Shown here in pieces: positions 1-8,653 of a stretch of 64,000 nucleotides of DNA (the stretch's first letter is position 1; each line of letters opens with the position of its first letter). The DNA is from CBDDKZ01 sp965230415 (GTDB taxonomy: Bacteria; Bacteroidota; Bacteroidia; Cytophagales; JAAEPT01). A program made the translations under genes and the position numbers. Under the pieces are notes generated by a model. It saw nothing but the letters and a program-made list of their open reading frames with translations. It searched no databases and was not told the DNA's origin. Location: contig CBDDKZ010000005.1 in NCBI GenBank assembly GCA_965230415.1, forward strand, positions 4,960,001 to 5,024,000, written 5' to 3'.

Positions 1-2
1 CC

Positions 3-3000
3 TCTTCTCTGGTTGAACATGATTTGGGGAAACTATTACGAAGAGTTCTGGAAAAAAATCCGGATAAGCGCATAGCCAACGCTGAAATAATCCTGGATGA
101 ATTAAAGCAAATTAATTACAATACTTTAATTGGTAAAATAAGCAATGCTTTTGAGGCAGACACTGAGCTGCCTAATGAAAACACGGAGGTTAATTCCAGC
201 AACACAGAAAGCTCTAGAAAGAACATCACTATTCTCTGTCTAAAGCTGAATTTGAAAGCGAAGGACAAACATGAAGAAGAACTAACAGACGCAATACTTG
301 CCGATCAGATTAACTTATGTAAAGACACGGCAACAAAGTACGGAGCATACCTTGCAGGCAAACTGATGAACCATTTGGTGTTCTATTTTGGCTATCCTAA
401 TACGAGCGACACAGACACCAGGAGAGCAGCCTCCACCGCACTTCAAATTCTTAAGGATGTTACTAAAAGAAGCAAGTCTCTGAGCGAGCTTCATAAAATC
501 TCACTGGAAGTTCAAATGGCATTGAATTCGGGGATTATTTTGACGAGTGAAACAAGTGCATTAGAAGGCACTTTAGTAAGTGATACGCTCGAAATTTTGG
601 CAGTTACGCAGATAGGCGAAATATTTTTAAGTGAAGCTACCAGTAAAAAAATTCAATTATCCCATACATCAGAATATGTAGACGCTTCTTCGAACCCCGG
701 AAAGCCTGAGCGGCTTTATCGCCTGCTTGGAGAAAAGAATTTCCAGACTAACTCCTTTCAGGAAATCCGTCAATACTCGCAACACATCATTGGCAGAGAT
801 CGTGAAATAGCCACAATAAAATCATTCTGGGAAAGTGATGAGTCAAAAAAACTACTTATTATTAGCGGGGAAGCCGGAATTGGAAAATCCAGAATAGCTT
901 ACGAATTAAAATCACAGCTCCTAAATGATGGAAAAACCGTCAAAGAATGTAAATGCCTTCCCGAGTACCGAAACAATTCCCTCCACCCTTTCCTGGAATT
1001 GCTTCGATCCGAACTACAGCTAACTAAATATGATGCTGATAAGCAGGTGCGCATTCTTAACGAGGCCTTTGACCAAATTCCTTGTGATATTTCACAAATA
1101 CTACCCGTTCTTTGCTCCTGGCTCAATCTACCATATGAAGTAGCTATTAACACCTTAAATCTTAGTCCTGCCAAACAAATAGAAGTGATTTTCGAAAGTA
1201 TTTATCTTCTTTTGAATAAGTTTGGAGCTAAGAGCGAATACCTTTTCATTATTGAAGATATTCACTGGATAGACCTTACCAGTCTGTCATTCATAGAAGC
1301 ACTCGCCACAAAAGAACATCTTAGTTTTAAATGTTTGTTATTAACCCGTCAGCTATGGAATACAGATGATATTGAAAGCAAGTTTGAACACATTGAACTT
1401 AAAAACCTTAATTCGGAGACAACGGAACTCTATGCCAGAAATCAATTTCTAAACAAAAAAACAGCAGCCAATGTACTCCATTTCATAGTGAATAAATCGG
1501 ATGGAATACCATTGTATATTGAAGAACTTACGCAAATGCTCCTAGAAGAGAAGCTTGTAATTTCAAAAGAAGGAGTGCTGGGTTTTGCTGATGAATTTGA
1601 TGAACGTTTGATGCCTGAAACGCTCAAAGATTTATTATTCTCGCGATTGGATCGTCTGGGCTATGTTAAAAAAACACTTCAAACAGCAGCTGTAATTGGT
1701 CGGGAGTTTGACTATATACTATTGACCAAGTTGATGTTATCGGATGAAGAGCAAGTTCAAAACAATCTCAAAATACTGGTTGACAAAGGCTTATTGCTGC
1801 GACGAACCACCCTCAACTCCGACACCTACATATTCCGGCATGCACTCATACGTGATGTAGCATATGAAAGTATGATTACTCAGGTAAAGAAAGACCTGCA
1901 CGATCATCTTTTCACTATCCTGGAAGATGAATACAGCCAATTTAGTGAACAAAACCCCGCACAAATGGCCAATCATGCCAGTCAGGCAGGAAGAACGGAA
2001 GACTGCGTTCGTTACAGTGTACTAAGTATCAAAAATCTTACCGACAAATCACTATTAGCTGAAGCGGAAACTTATGCCGAACGATTTAGAAAATGGGTTG
2101 CAAATATAGAAGACCCACTTCTGAAATCATTATCCGAATTGAAACTAAACATTGGATTATTACCACTAATTGCAGTTTCAGAAGGTTGGGGCTCTGAAAA
2201 ATCCAAAAACCTTATTGACGATAACATTGACCTTATTGAGGCCATAAAACAAAACGGTACAGACAATGAACTACCGGAACTCAACGAACAAGTATTAAGG
2301 TCTGAATGGATGCAATTTTCATGGTTTAATAGTCAAATGGAACAGGGCAAAGCGATGGATATTGGGTATCGCCTGTTAAACAGACTTGACCTGAAAAGCA
2401 ACCATCGCCTTCGAATGGTTGTACTTGCCTTTCTGGGACAATTACATATCAATGATTGTGATTTTGATAATGCCAAAAAATTGCTTTCAGAGGTTGTAGA
2501 AGGTTATAAAACTTCGGAAGACCGGGAAGTTCATTTTGAGTTCGGTTTTGAACCTTTGGTACAAAGTCTCGGTTTACTTGGCCTGGTAGAAATGATGCTG
2601 GGAAATATAGAACAATCCTTCACCCATGCTAAAGAGGCATTAAAATTTGCCGATTCCTTAAAAAACCCCAATGTATCTGCAGTTGCAGCCCTCTTAGCCG
2701 CGCTGATTTATATAAGAGTTGAAATGAGGCCGGAAGCTAAGCAGGTACTGGACGAGCTATACGATAAACATGGCAATGACATAAGGGGTAGTTATGTGGA
2801 AGTCGTTCTTTTCTTTGTACTTGACTGGATAAATAACGAAACAGAAAGATCGGAGACTGCCTTGCAAAACCTGCGCAGCATCAACAATTACAATTCACTA
2901 TCCTGGTACGAATGCGTCCTCATTGAAACAATGCTTAAATGTGGAGCATACGATAAAGCCAATGCTGTCATCGATTCTACCCTTGAGCGCTGCGGACGCC

Positions 3001-3275
3001 TTAAAGAGCAATATTCAGTATCCTTATTACAAAAGCTAAAAGCTCAGTTAATTTATGAAAGTGGAACTATTTTTACACAAGAAGTAAAAGCACTTTTATT
3101 AGATGCAATAGGTCATGCCCGAAAATATGGGCTTTTTTACTATGAGTATCAGACCTGCAAATACTTTGAGCGCATCTGCGACGAAAGTGACAAAGAACTG
3201 GCAATGCAGCTAATCAAAGACTGTACAAAAAAAGATTTCAGTTTCATCAATGATCAGAACCAAATCAACGTATAA
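3..3275 (+). CDS. TOMM-type kinase/cyclase/AAA-ATPase/TPR fusion protein, 5' truncated
   Basis: The frame is open to the left edge, so the gene begins upstream; the apparent TTG start at 24 is not the real one. The first ~40 residues (RRVLEKNPDKR, then a helix) read as the last subdomain of a Ser/Thr protein kinase. Residues ~65-235 align by eye with a class III nucleotide cyclase domain (FYFGYP followed by a D..TRRA helix), but both metal-binding Asp positions appear to be Lys and Asn. A STAND/AAA-type ATPase follows, with Walker A GEAGIGKS near residue 283 and Walker B LFIIEDIHWID near 408. Residues ~650-1083 are helical and TPR-like. This order matches the family named TOMM system kinase/cyclase fusion protein, which is found beside azole-RiPP clusters; the YcaO gene downstream fits. 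Signalling or regulation of the cluster is inferred. Confidence 0.85.
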   Translation, partial: SSLVEHDLGKLLRRVLEKNPDKRIANAEIILDELKQINYNTLIGKISNAFEADTELPNENTEVNSSNTESSRKNITILCLKLNLKAKDKHEEELTDAILADQINLCKDTATKYGAYLAGKLMNHLVFYFGYPNTSDTDTRRAASTALQILKDVTKRSKSLSELHKISLEVQMALNSGIILTSETSALEGTLVSDTLEILAVTQIGEIFLSEATSKKIQLSHTSEYVDASSNPGKPERLYRLLGEKNFQTNSFQEIRQYSQHIIGRDREIATIKSFWESDESKKLLIISGEAGIGKSRIAYELKSQLLNDGKTVKECKCLPEYRNNSLHPFLELLRSELQLTKYDADKQVRILNEAFDQIPCDISQILPVLCSWLNLPYEVAINTLNLSPAKQIEVIFESIYLLLNKFGAKSEYLFIIEDIHWIDLTSLSFIEALATKEHLSFKCLLLTRQLWNTDDIESKFEHIELKNLNSETTELYARNQFLNKKTAANVLHFIVNKSDGIPLYIEELTQMLLEEKLVISKEGVLGFADEFDERLMPETLKDLLFSRLDRLGYVKKTLQTAAVIGREFDYILLTKLMLSDEEQVQNNLKILVDKGLLLRRTTLNSDTYIFRHALIRDVAYESMITQVKKDLHDHLFTILEDEYSQFSEQNPAQMANHASQAGRTEDCVRYSVLSIKNLTDKSLLAEAETYAERFRKWVANIEDPLLKSLSELKLNIGLLPLIAVSEGWGSEKSKNLIDDNIDLIEAIKQNGTDNELPELNEQVLRSEWMQFSWFNSQMEQGKAMDIGYRLLNRLDLKSNHRLRMVVLAFLGQLHINDCDFDNAKKLLSEVVEGYKTSEDREVHFEFGFEPLVQSLGLLGLVEMMLGNIEQSFTHAKEALKFADSLKNPNVSAVAALLAALIYIRVEMRPEAKQVLDELYDKHGNDIRGSYVEVVLFFVLDWINNETERSETALQNLRSINNYNSLSWYECVLIETMLKCGAYDKANAVIDSTLERCGRLKEQYSVSLLQKLKAQLIYESGTIFTQEVKALLLDAIGHARKYGLFYYEYQTCKYFERICDESDKELAMQLIKDCTKKDFSFINDQNQINV

Positions 3276-3311
3276 ACGTTCTAATTTTTATTCAATTTAA
3301 ACTCTAACTTT

Positions 3312-4043
3312 ATGAACACTATTGATACTCCTTCAATAAACTTATTAGACCAACTTACCGAACTATTGGGAAAGCTGGACAATTTAAAGCAGGAAGAGCT
3401 TGAAAAGGCGCAAGGTGATGCAAAGGAAATAGAAAAAATAAACACCAAATACAAAATTCTGAAAATCACCACACGTTATAATTACCTCATGACCTTGATC
3501 GGGATCTATCGAGGGTTTGAAAAAGCATTTTTGGAATCCAGTGCCAACAGAATAAAATTCCTCACAAACGTTGAATTGAAAGTAAAAATCGACTCTGATG
3601 GTGAATTTATCGAATCAGGTGATGCTGACTATGACTCTAAACAAGGACCTGAATGGATTACATGGAAAGGGTGCGATATGACTATACCCGAATCAGTATA
3701 TGTGGCAATTTCACCGCACGTTATCTGGCCTACTCTTTACATCAAAAGAAAGAACATACAAGACAACTCAGAAATTACCATTCATGAACGAGCATGGAAC
3801 GTAGATGTGTATGCACTTGAAAAAAACACCATTAAGAAACACGGAGAGTCGGAATATATTAATGGAATGGAATCGATTCATAACAAATTAGAACAATTTG
3901 GTAAGATAGATTTAGACATCGTAGATAAACTGGAAGAATTTGAAGTGGTTATTCAATTTCCATTTATCACTCCTTCCGAAGACTCATTGACAATCGTACA
4001 GTTTGCAGACAGCAATGAAATAGTGCTTACTACTTTCTGTTAA
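3312..4043 (+). CDS. Unknown 243-aa protein of the RiPP locus, C-terminus Thr-Thr-Phe-Cys
   Basis: I do not recognise this family. It starts 36 bases after the kinase-fusion stop and probably belongs to the same transcript. Residues ~8-45 are charged and helical (coiled-coil-like). The rest is mixed alpha/beta and Trp-containing, with no signal peptide or membrane segment. There are only two Cys residues: one in WKGCD and one as the very last residue, after LTTF. A terminator-like hairpin lies just downstream. It could be an accessory or immunity protein, or, less likely, an unusually long modification substrate, since Thr and Cys are what cyclodehydratases act on. No leader-peptide or Gly-Gly-type cleavage site is visible. 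Confidence 0.8.
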   Translation: MNTIDTPSINLLDQLTELLGKLDNLKQEELEKAQGDAKEIEKINTKYKILKITTRYNYLMTLIGIYRGFEKAFLESSANRIKFLTNVELKVKIDSDGEFIESGDADYDSKQGPEWITWKGCDMTIPESVYVAISPHVIWPTLYIKRKNIQDNSEITIHERAWNVDVYALEKNTIKKHGESEYINGMESIHNKLEQFGKIDLDIVDKLEEFEVVIQFPFITPSEDSLTIVQFADSNEIVLTTFC

Positions 4044-4054
4044 ATTATATAATA

Positions 4055-4090
4055 ACACAACCGACGGCGGTTATCGTTGGTTGTGTTTGA
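4055..4090 (+). terminator. Stem-loop between the 243-aa gene and the YcaO gene
   Basis: Arms 4055-4066 and 4075-4086 pair over 12 bp with one G-T wobble around an 8-base loop. Only a weak T-rich stretch follows, so it may attenuate transcription rather than end it, separating kinase-fusion/243-aa expression from the biosynthetic pair downstream. Confidence 0.5.
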
Positions 4091-4132
4091 TCCTTTCACA
4101 AAAGTACAAACAACTACATATAGGTATTACTT

Positions 4133-6349
4133 ATGTTTAAAGAGTTTGTTATTAACCCGAAATATGCGGTTGAAAAAATTGACGATAACAAATTATTAAT
4201 CACAGACGAATTTACAGGGACATTACTGACCAGCAGCATACATGTGAGCCTGCTGTCATTAATCAATGAGGGGACAAATACGGAAAATAAACTTTTGGAA
4301 AAGCTTTATCTTGAAATGCCTCCACAAGAAATTTTCAGCGCACTAAGCCTGCTGGAAAAGAATTCGTTTATTATCACCCGTAAAGAAGACACCGTTCCGG
4401 GGACAAACCATGAAGCGTTTTGGGCCTCCGCATTGAATGAAAATGTGATCGAACAAACGCCGGACAAAACAATTGATTTAATAATATGCTCTTCAAGAAT
4501 AAAATCGGACCTGCCTGGTGATTTTTTGCGAGGACTTGGATTTGAAATCGATAAGGACAAGCCACAACTTATTTTGGTTATAACCGAAGATTATTGTAGC
4601 CCACAATTAGCTGAAATCAATGCATACAGCCAGAGATCAGGACTCCCGCTCCTACTGCTTAAACCTACGGGCTCTAAAGTTTGGTTGGGCCCATTAATTA
4701 AGCCCGGCGAAACTGCGTGCTGGGATTGTTTGATAAATAGACTTTTACTGCATCAACCGGAACGCAAACTACATCATTCACTTACGCCGGATAACGAATT
4801 TAAGCGACCGTTTATCTACCATCCGGCTACGTTCAATGCTGCATTGAACATGGCAGGTATCCAAATAGAGAAGTACCTACTGGGACAAACATCCCTTGAA
4901 AACAAACTCATAGAGTTTGACTTTAGTGACTTGAGTTCCTTAGATCACCATGTGGTTAAAAGGCCCCAATGTACTACTTGTGGTGAAGAAAACTATTCAT
5001 ATCCAAGCGTAACGATTGACCTGAACAAGGACAGTAACGTAGTAAACACCAGTGGAGGTTATCGCAGCGTACCCGCGGAAGAAACGTATCAAAAATACAA
5101 ACATCATATAAGTAATATTTCGGGAATAGTTCCGGAAATTAAACCTTACGGGAAACGCGACTCACCGTTAATTCACAATTTCAGTTCAGGTAAAAATGTG
5201 GCCTTGCAAAGTACTTCTATGTTCTGGCTCAATCACCATTTACGTAGTATGAATGGTGGAAAAGGCAAAAATGAAATACAAGCCAAAACAGGAGCTCTTT
5301 GTGAATCTATTGAACGATATTGTTTAATGTACCACGACCAGGTACACACGGTAAGTGCTACATTTAACGACCTTCCGGGAGCCATGCATCCAAACAGCTG
5401 CATGTTGTTCAGTGAAAATCAATACAAGGCAAGAGAAGAAGCTAATACAACTAATGATAAATTCTACTCCCTTGTACCCGTAGCGTTTAATCTAAACCAG
5501 GAAATAGAATGGAGTGCAATTTATTCACTAAATGATGGGAAGCAAAGGTACTTACCTACTGCTTTCTGTTACGCGCAATACCCTTCCGAAAACGAAAAAG
5601 ATTTATTTTCTTACCCGGATTCTAATGGTAGCGCTGCCGGAAATACCGTGTATGAAGCCGCGCTACAAGGCCTTCTTGAACTTATTGAAAGAGATGCCGT
5701 TGCCATTTGGTGGTATAATCAAATCCAGGCACCATCGATCAACCAGGACTCGATTCCCGGCGTCTATCTCCAAGATCTTTTGAGTTACTATAACAAAATA
5801 GACAGAGAGGTGATTATTTTAGAGCTAACACATGACCTTCATATTCCTGTTTATGCATCGATATCCTATTCTAAAAGCAGTAAAAAACAGATACTGTTCG
5901 GATTTGGCGCACACGTTGATGCCGCGATTGCATTGGAAAGATCCATGATCGAAATGAATCAGCTTTTACCGGTTCTGGAGCATTTAGGTAAAAATAAACT
6001 GGATCCGGCTTTCGAGCAATGGCTTGTACATACATCGATAGAGGATCAAAGCTACCTTAAAGGCGATTCCACTTATAACTTCAAACAGACCACCGGACAC
6101 CCGATATCCATAGAAGGAGCTTTAAAATATTGCGTCAATCAATTAAGTGGGAATGGTTTGGAAACATATATGCTTGACCTCACGCAACCAGATATTGGAA
6201 TGCCTGTAGTACGAATGATTGTTCCAGGATTGAGGCATTTTTGGAAAAGGCTCGCCCCTGGTCGTTTGTACAACGTTCCGGTAAAAATGAACTGGTTACA
6301 GAAAGCCAGATGTGAATCTGCATTAAATCCGGTGGGAATGTTTGTATAA
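4133..6349 (+). CDS. Fused TOMM cyclodehydratase: RRE, E1/ThiF-like and YcaO domains
   Basis: It is predicted to use ATP to cyclise Cys/Ser/Thr of a ribosomal precursor to azolines. Residues 1-~100 resemble a winged-helix RiPP recognition element. Residues ~110-290 form the E1-like (ocin-ThiF) domain, with WLGPLIKPGETACWDC and a Zn tetrad at C196, C199, C280 and C283. The YcaO domain fills the rest: TGALCESIERYC near 386-397 and GLLELIERDAVAIWW near 515-530 carry the acidic ATP/Mg motifs. The C-terminus is NPVGMFV, a reduced form of the Pro-rich tail important in azoline-forming YcaO enzymes. At 738 aa it fits fused SagC/SagD-type proteins. The TAA stop overlaps the next ATG by one base, so it is coupled to the radical SAM gene. 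No dehydrogenase is present, so azoline versus azole products are unresolved. Confidence 0.93.
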   Translation: MFKEFVINPKYAVEKIDDNKLLITDEFTGTLLTSSIHVSLLSLINEGTNTENKLLEKLYLEMPPQEIFSALSLLEKNSFIITRKEDTVPGTNHEAFWASALNENVIEQTPDKTIDLIICSSRIKSDLPGDFLRGLGFEIDKDKPQLILVITEDYCSPQLAEINAYSQRSGLPLLLLKPTGSKVWLGPLIKPGETACWDCLINRLLLHQPERKLHHSLTPDNEFKRPFIYHPATFNAALNMAGIQIEKYLLGQTSLENKLIEFDFSDLSSLDHHVVKRPQCTTCGEENYSYPSVTIDLNKDSNVVNTSGGYRSVPAEETYQKYKHHISNISGIVPEIKPYGKRDSPLIHNFSSGKNVALQSTSMFWLNHHLRSMNGGKGKNEIQAKTGALCESIERYCLMYHDQVHTVSATFNDLPGAMHPNSCMLFSENQYKAREEANTTNDKFYSLVPVAFNLNQEIEWSAIYSLNDGKQRYLPTAFCYAQYPSENEKDLFSYPDSNGSAAGNTVYEAALQGLLELIERDAVAIWWYNQIQAPSINQDSIPGVYLQDLLSYYNKIDREVIILELTHDLHIPVYASISYSKSSKKQILFGFGAHVDAAIALERSMIEMNQLLPVLEHLGKNKLDPAFEQWLVHTSIEDQSYLKGDSTYNFKQTTGHPISIEGALKYCVNQLSGNGLETYMLDLTQPDIGMPVVRMIVPGLRHFWKRLAPGRLYNVPVKMNWLQKARCESALNPVGMFV

Positions 6350-7650
6350 TGTCAAGTCAGTCAAGCATGAAGTTTAAAGTTTATACAAATACCAATTTCA
6401 AATTAAGTAATTATTATTTATTACTACCTGACAAAGAAAAAAAGACTTTCGATATACTTAGCTCAGTATTTCACTTTAAAGTAAATAGTTATGTGCTGGA
6501 AAAATTAATCGATTGGAATAATATTCCCGCCGATCCTATCTATAAATTGGTATTCCCAAGAAGAGAAATGCTTAATTCTTTGGACTTTGAACACCTGAGC
6601 TTACTTTATGAAGCGGGATTACCAAAAGACACCTTTCTTCCGTTTGTAAATGGTATTCGAAACAAGATGATGCCAAAAATGAAGAGTGCTGATTCCAGTC
6701 ACCCTGACTTTTTTGATAAAAGACTAAGAGGGGTTACACGAAATTTTAAGACTATCGTGAGTTTGTATCCCGCTCCGATGATGAAGACCTGCCATAGCTA
6801 TTGCTCTTATTGTTTCAGATGGATTATGTTTAATAATCCGGAAATTCAGGATCATTCATCTTATGCTAATCCGGAACACCCTGTTTCATACATCAGATCC
6901 CTGCCAGAAGTCACAGACGTGTTATTCACCGGTGCAGACCCGCTTGTACTACAGTCGAGTGTATTGAAATCTTACATAGACCCAATACTGGATATAGACA
7001 CTGTCAAGGTTATACGCATCGGCACTAAATCACTGGCATGGTGGCCCTATCGCTTTACTCAAGACCGTGACGCAGCAGCTTTGTTGGACCTTTTCAGGTA
7101 CATTAAAAGCCGTGGTAAGCACCTCAATATATGTGCACATTTCACGCACGCAAACGAGCTCGCCACGGACGAGGTCAAAGAAGCCATTGAACGCATCAGG
7201 GAAACAGGTGCTGTAATTCGATGCCAGGGGCCATTGGTAAAGGATATCAATGATAGTGTCAACGCCTTAAGCACACTATGGAGTGAACAGGTTAAGCTGG
7301 GCCTGGTACCTTATTACCTTTTTGTCGAAGCAAATCATAATGTAGAGAATTGTTTTCGTATACCTCTTGCACAAAGTCTCAAGCTCTTTCAGGAAGCTCA
7401 AAGCATTACAACAGGTTTGGCGCGCACTATTAGAGGTCCTGTATTTATGAACGATCATTTTAGAATCTTAATTGACGGTACTATGGAGATCGATCATAAA
7501 AAGTACTTCGTATTAAAGAATTTACAGTCTCCTCCACACGAAGCCTCTGAAAATGTTATCAAACTTTTACCATACGACAGTAACACAAGGGATTTGGGTG
7601 ATCTCATCAAACTGTTCTCCACAAAAAGCTATCCTGTTCCTGCCGAATAA
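6349..7650 (+). CDS. KamA-like radical SAM enzyme of the RiPP locus
   Basis: The protein has 433 aa, close to lysine 2,3-aminomutase length. The cluster motif CHSYCSYC (C148, C152, C155) is the CxxxCxxC that binds the 4Fe-4S centre, followed by FRW as in KamA-type proteins (usually TRR). Further KamA-like landmarks are LPEVTDVLFTGADPL and a TIM-barrel pattern. The Gly-rich PLP-lysine motif of true aminomutases is not seen; the equivalent region reads TIRGPVFMN. The N-terminal ~130 residues resemble the leading helical region of the family. The gene overlaps the YcaO stop by one base. I infer radical-based tailoring of the same peptide. Free-lysine metabolism is the alternative, but the lost PLP motif and coupling argue against it. 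Confidence 0.85.
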   Translation: MSSQSSMKFKVYTNTNFKLSNYYLLLPDKEKKTFDILSSVFHFKVNSYVLEKLIDWNNIPADPIYKLVFPRREMLNSLDFEHLSLLYEAGLPKDTFLPFVNGIRNKMMPKMKSADSSHPDFFDKRLRGVTRNFKTIVSLYPAPMMKTCHSYCSYCFRWIMFNNPEIQDHSSYANPEHPVSYIRSLPEVTDVLFTGADPLVLQSSVLKSYIDPILDIDTVKVIRIGTKSLAWWPYRFTQDRDAAALLDLFRYIKSRGKHLNICAHFTHANELATDEVKEAIERIRETGAVIRCQGPLVKDINDSVNALSTLWSEQVKLGLVPYYLFVEANHNVENCFRIPLAQSLKLFQEAQSITTGLARTIRGPVFMNDHFRILIDGTMEIDHKKYFVLKNLQSPPHEASENVIKLLPYDSNTRDLGDLIKLFSTKSYPVPAE

Positions 7651-7701
7651 GTGAGGTAAGAAAGCCGTGGTTAGTTTATTTAGGAAGGATACCTTAAATG
7701 C

Positions 7702-8649
7702 TCATGAGCTATTTTTCACTCCTGGATTTGATGATATTCCTAATCGGTTCGACATTGCTTTGAGCCTTTTTAATATAGGTGAAGCACCTGATTTGAACTC
7801 GCCCTTGATAGGATTTAATGCTGAGGTCCAGAATTGAAATTGTGTTTTGTAGATGCTATAAATGACAAGCAGGAACAAAGCCGGAAGCAGTAAGAAAGAA
7901 AAGAAAGCTGTTGCAGTATGATTATAGGACTTCACCAGCAATACATGAAATTCTTTGCTTAAAAATAGTCGTATCTCCTTAAAATCGCCTTTTATACCCA
8001 GGCCTTCCTTCTTTATATCGTAAGTGATATCTTCGGCCAATTTCGGAAAAAAACGTGCACCTCTACGTTTGGGGTCGTTGTTTATTTCTGTTAAATGTGC
8101 CTGATGTTGGTGCATTAGGCGTACTTGTTCCGATTTAATCTGTCGTACAGAAGCCTCTAATTTCACCAGGAATTCATCGCTATAATCGATATGAAGGTGT
8201 TGTGACACTTCCTTTATGGTATAACCGATTATCGAAATTCCAGGGCTCAATACCAAAAAAATGATTAAAAGTTTCGAAGCAAAAGGCTCAAATTTTCTGA
8301 TGAGTACTAAAAAGAAAAGTATGATCAAAATCAACTTTATGAACCACAACTGGGCCATCTCAATCAACAAGAATTGTACAAAAGTAATTAACTCTGATAA
8401 AACTAAATAGGCCTGTGCCTGCTCCAGGGTATTTTCCAGTCCGTTGCTGTGTCCACTTAAAAAAGGAATTTCTATTTTACTTATGGCAGCCAGTATTAGT
8501 TTTATTTCTGTGACGAGCTCCAGAAATTTAACGTTTTTGTCGACCGTATTTCTGATAAAACAAGCTACCTCTTCCCCGCACGGGTTCCAAATACCTATAA
8601 TAACAAATACAAGTAGTGTGAAAATGAAAAAACTTCTTTTATTATCCAT
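7702..8649 (-). CDS. Multi-pass membrane protein of unknown function
   Basis: The 315-aa protein has an N-terminal hydrophobic segment (residues ~5-22), two or three more around 85-160, a long charged soluble stretch (~165-240, His/Gln-rich helix) and a final membrane segment at ~245-270. I do not recognise the family. It begins 4 bases after the stop of the GH25 gene and is therefore very likely cotranscribed with it. It is convergent with the radical SAM gene, so it is not part of the RiPP operon. A role in envelope biology is suggested only by the neighbour. Confidence 0.75.
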   Translation of the reverse strand: MDNKRSFFIFTLLVFVIIGIWNPCGEEVACFIRNTVDKNVKFLELVTEIKLILAAISKIEIPFLSGHSNGLENTLEQAQAYLVLSELITFVQFLLIEMAQLWFIKLILIILFFLVLIRKFEPFASKLLIIFLVLSPGISIIGYTIKEVSQHLHIDYSDEFLVKLEASVRQIKSEQVRLMHQHQAHLTEINNDPKRRGARFFPKLAEDITYDIKKEGLGIKGDFKEIRLFLSKEFHVLLVKSYNHTATAFFSFLLLPALFLLVIYSIYKTQFQFWTSALNPIKGEFKSGASPILKRLKAMSNRLGISSNPGVKNSS

Positions 8650-8653
8650 GCCA

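Noticed and set aside
899..1174. Minus-strand ORF within the kinase-fusion gene
   Set aside because: Shadow of a strong coding frame on the plus strand; no protein-like features. The same applies to the other antisense ORFs inside real genes (for example 12136-12378, 22765-22971, 45389-45574).
4133..6349. YcaO protein as the ribosomal methylthiotransferase-accessory YcaO of Escherichia coli type
   Set aside because: The E1-like domain with its two CxxC pairs and the RRE at the N-terminus mark a RiPP cyclodehydratase rather than the non-RiPP YcaO.
6349..7650. Ordinary lysine 2,3-aminomutase
   Set aside because: The PLP-lysine motif is missing and the gene is translationally coupled to a YcaO gene.
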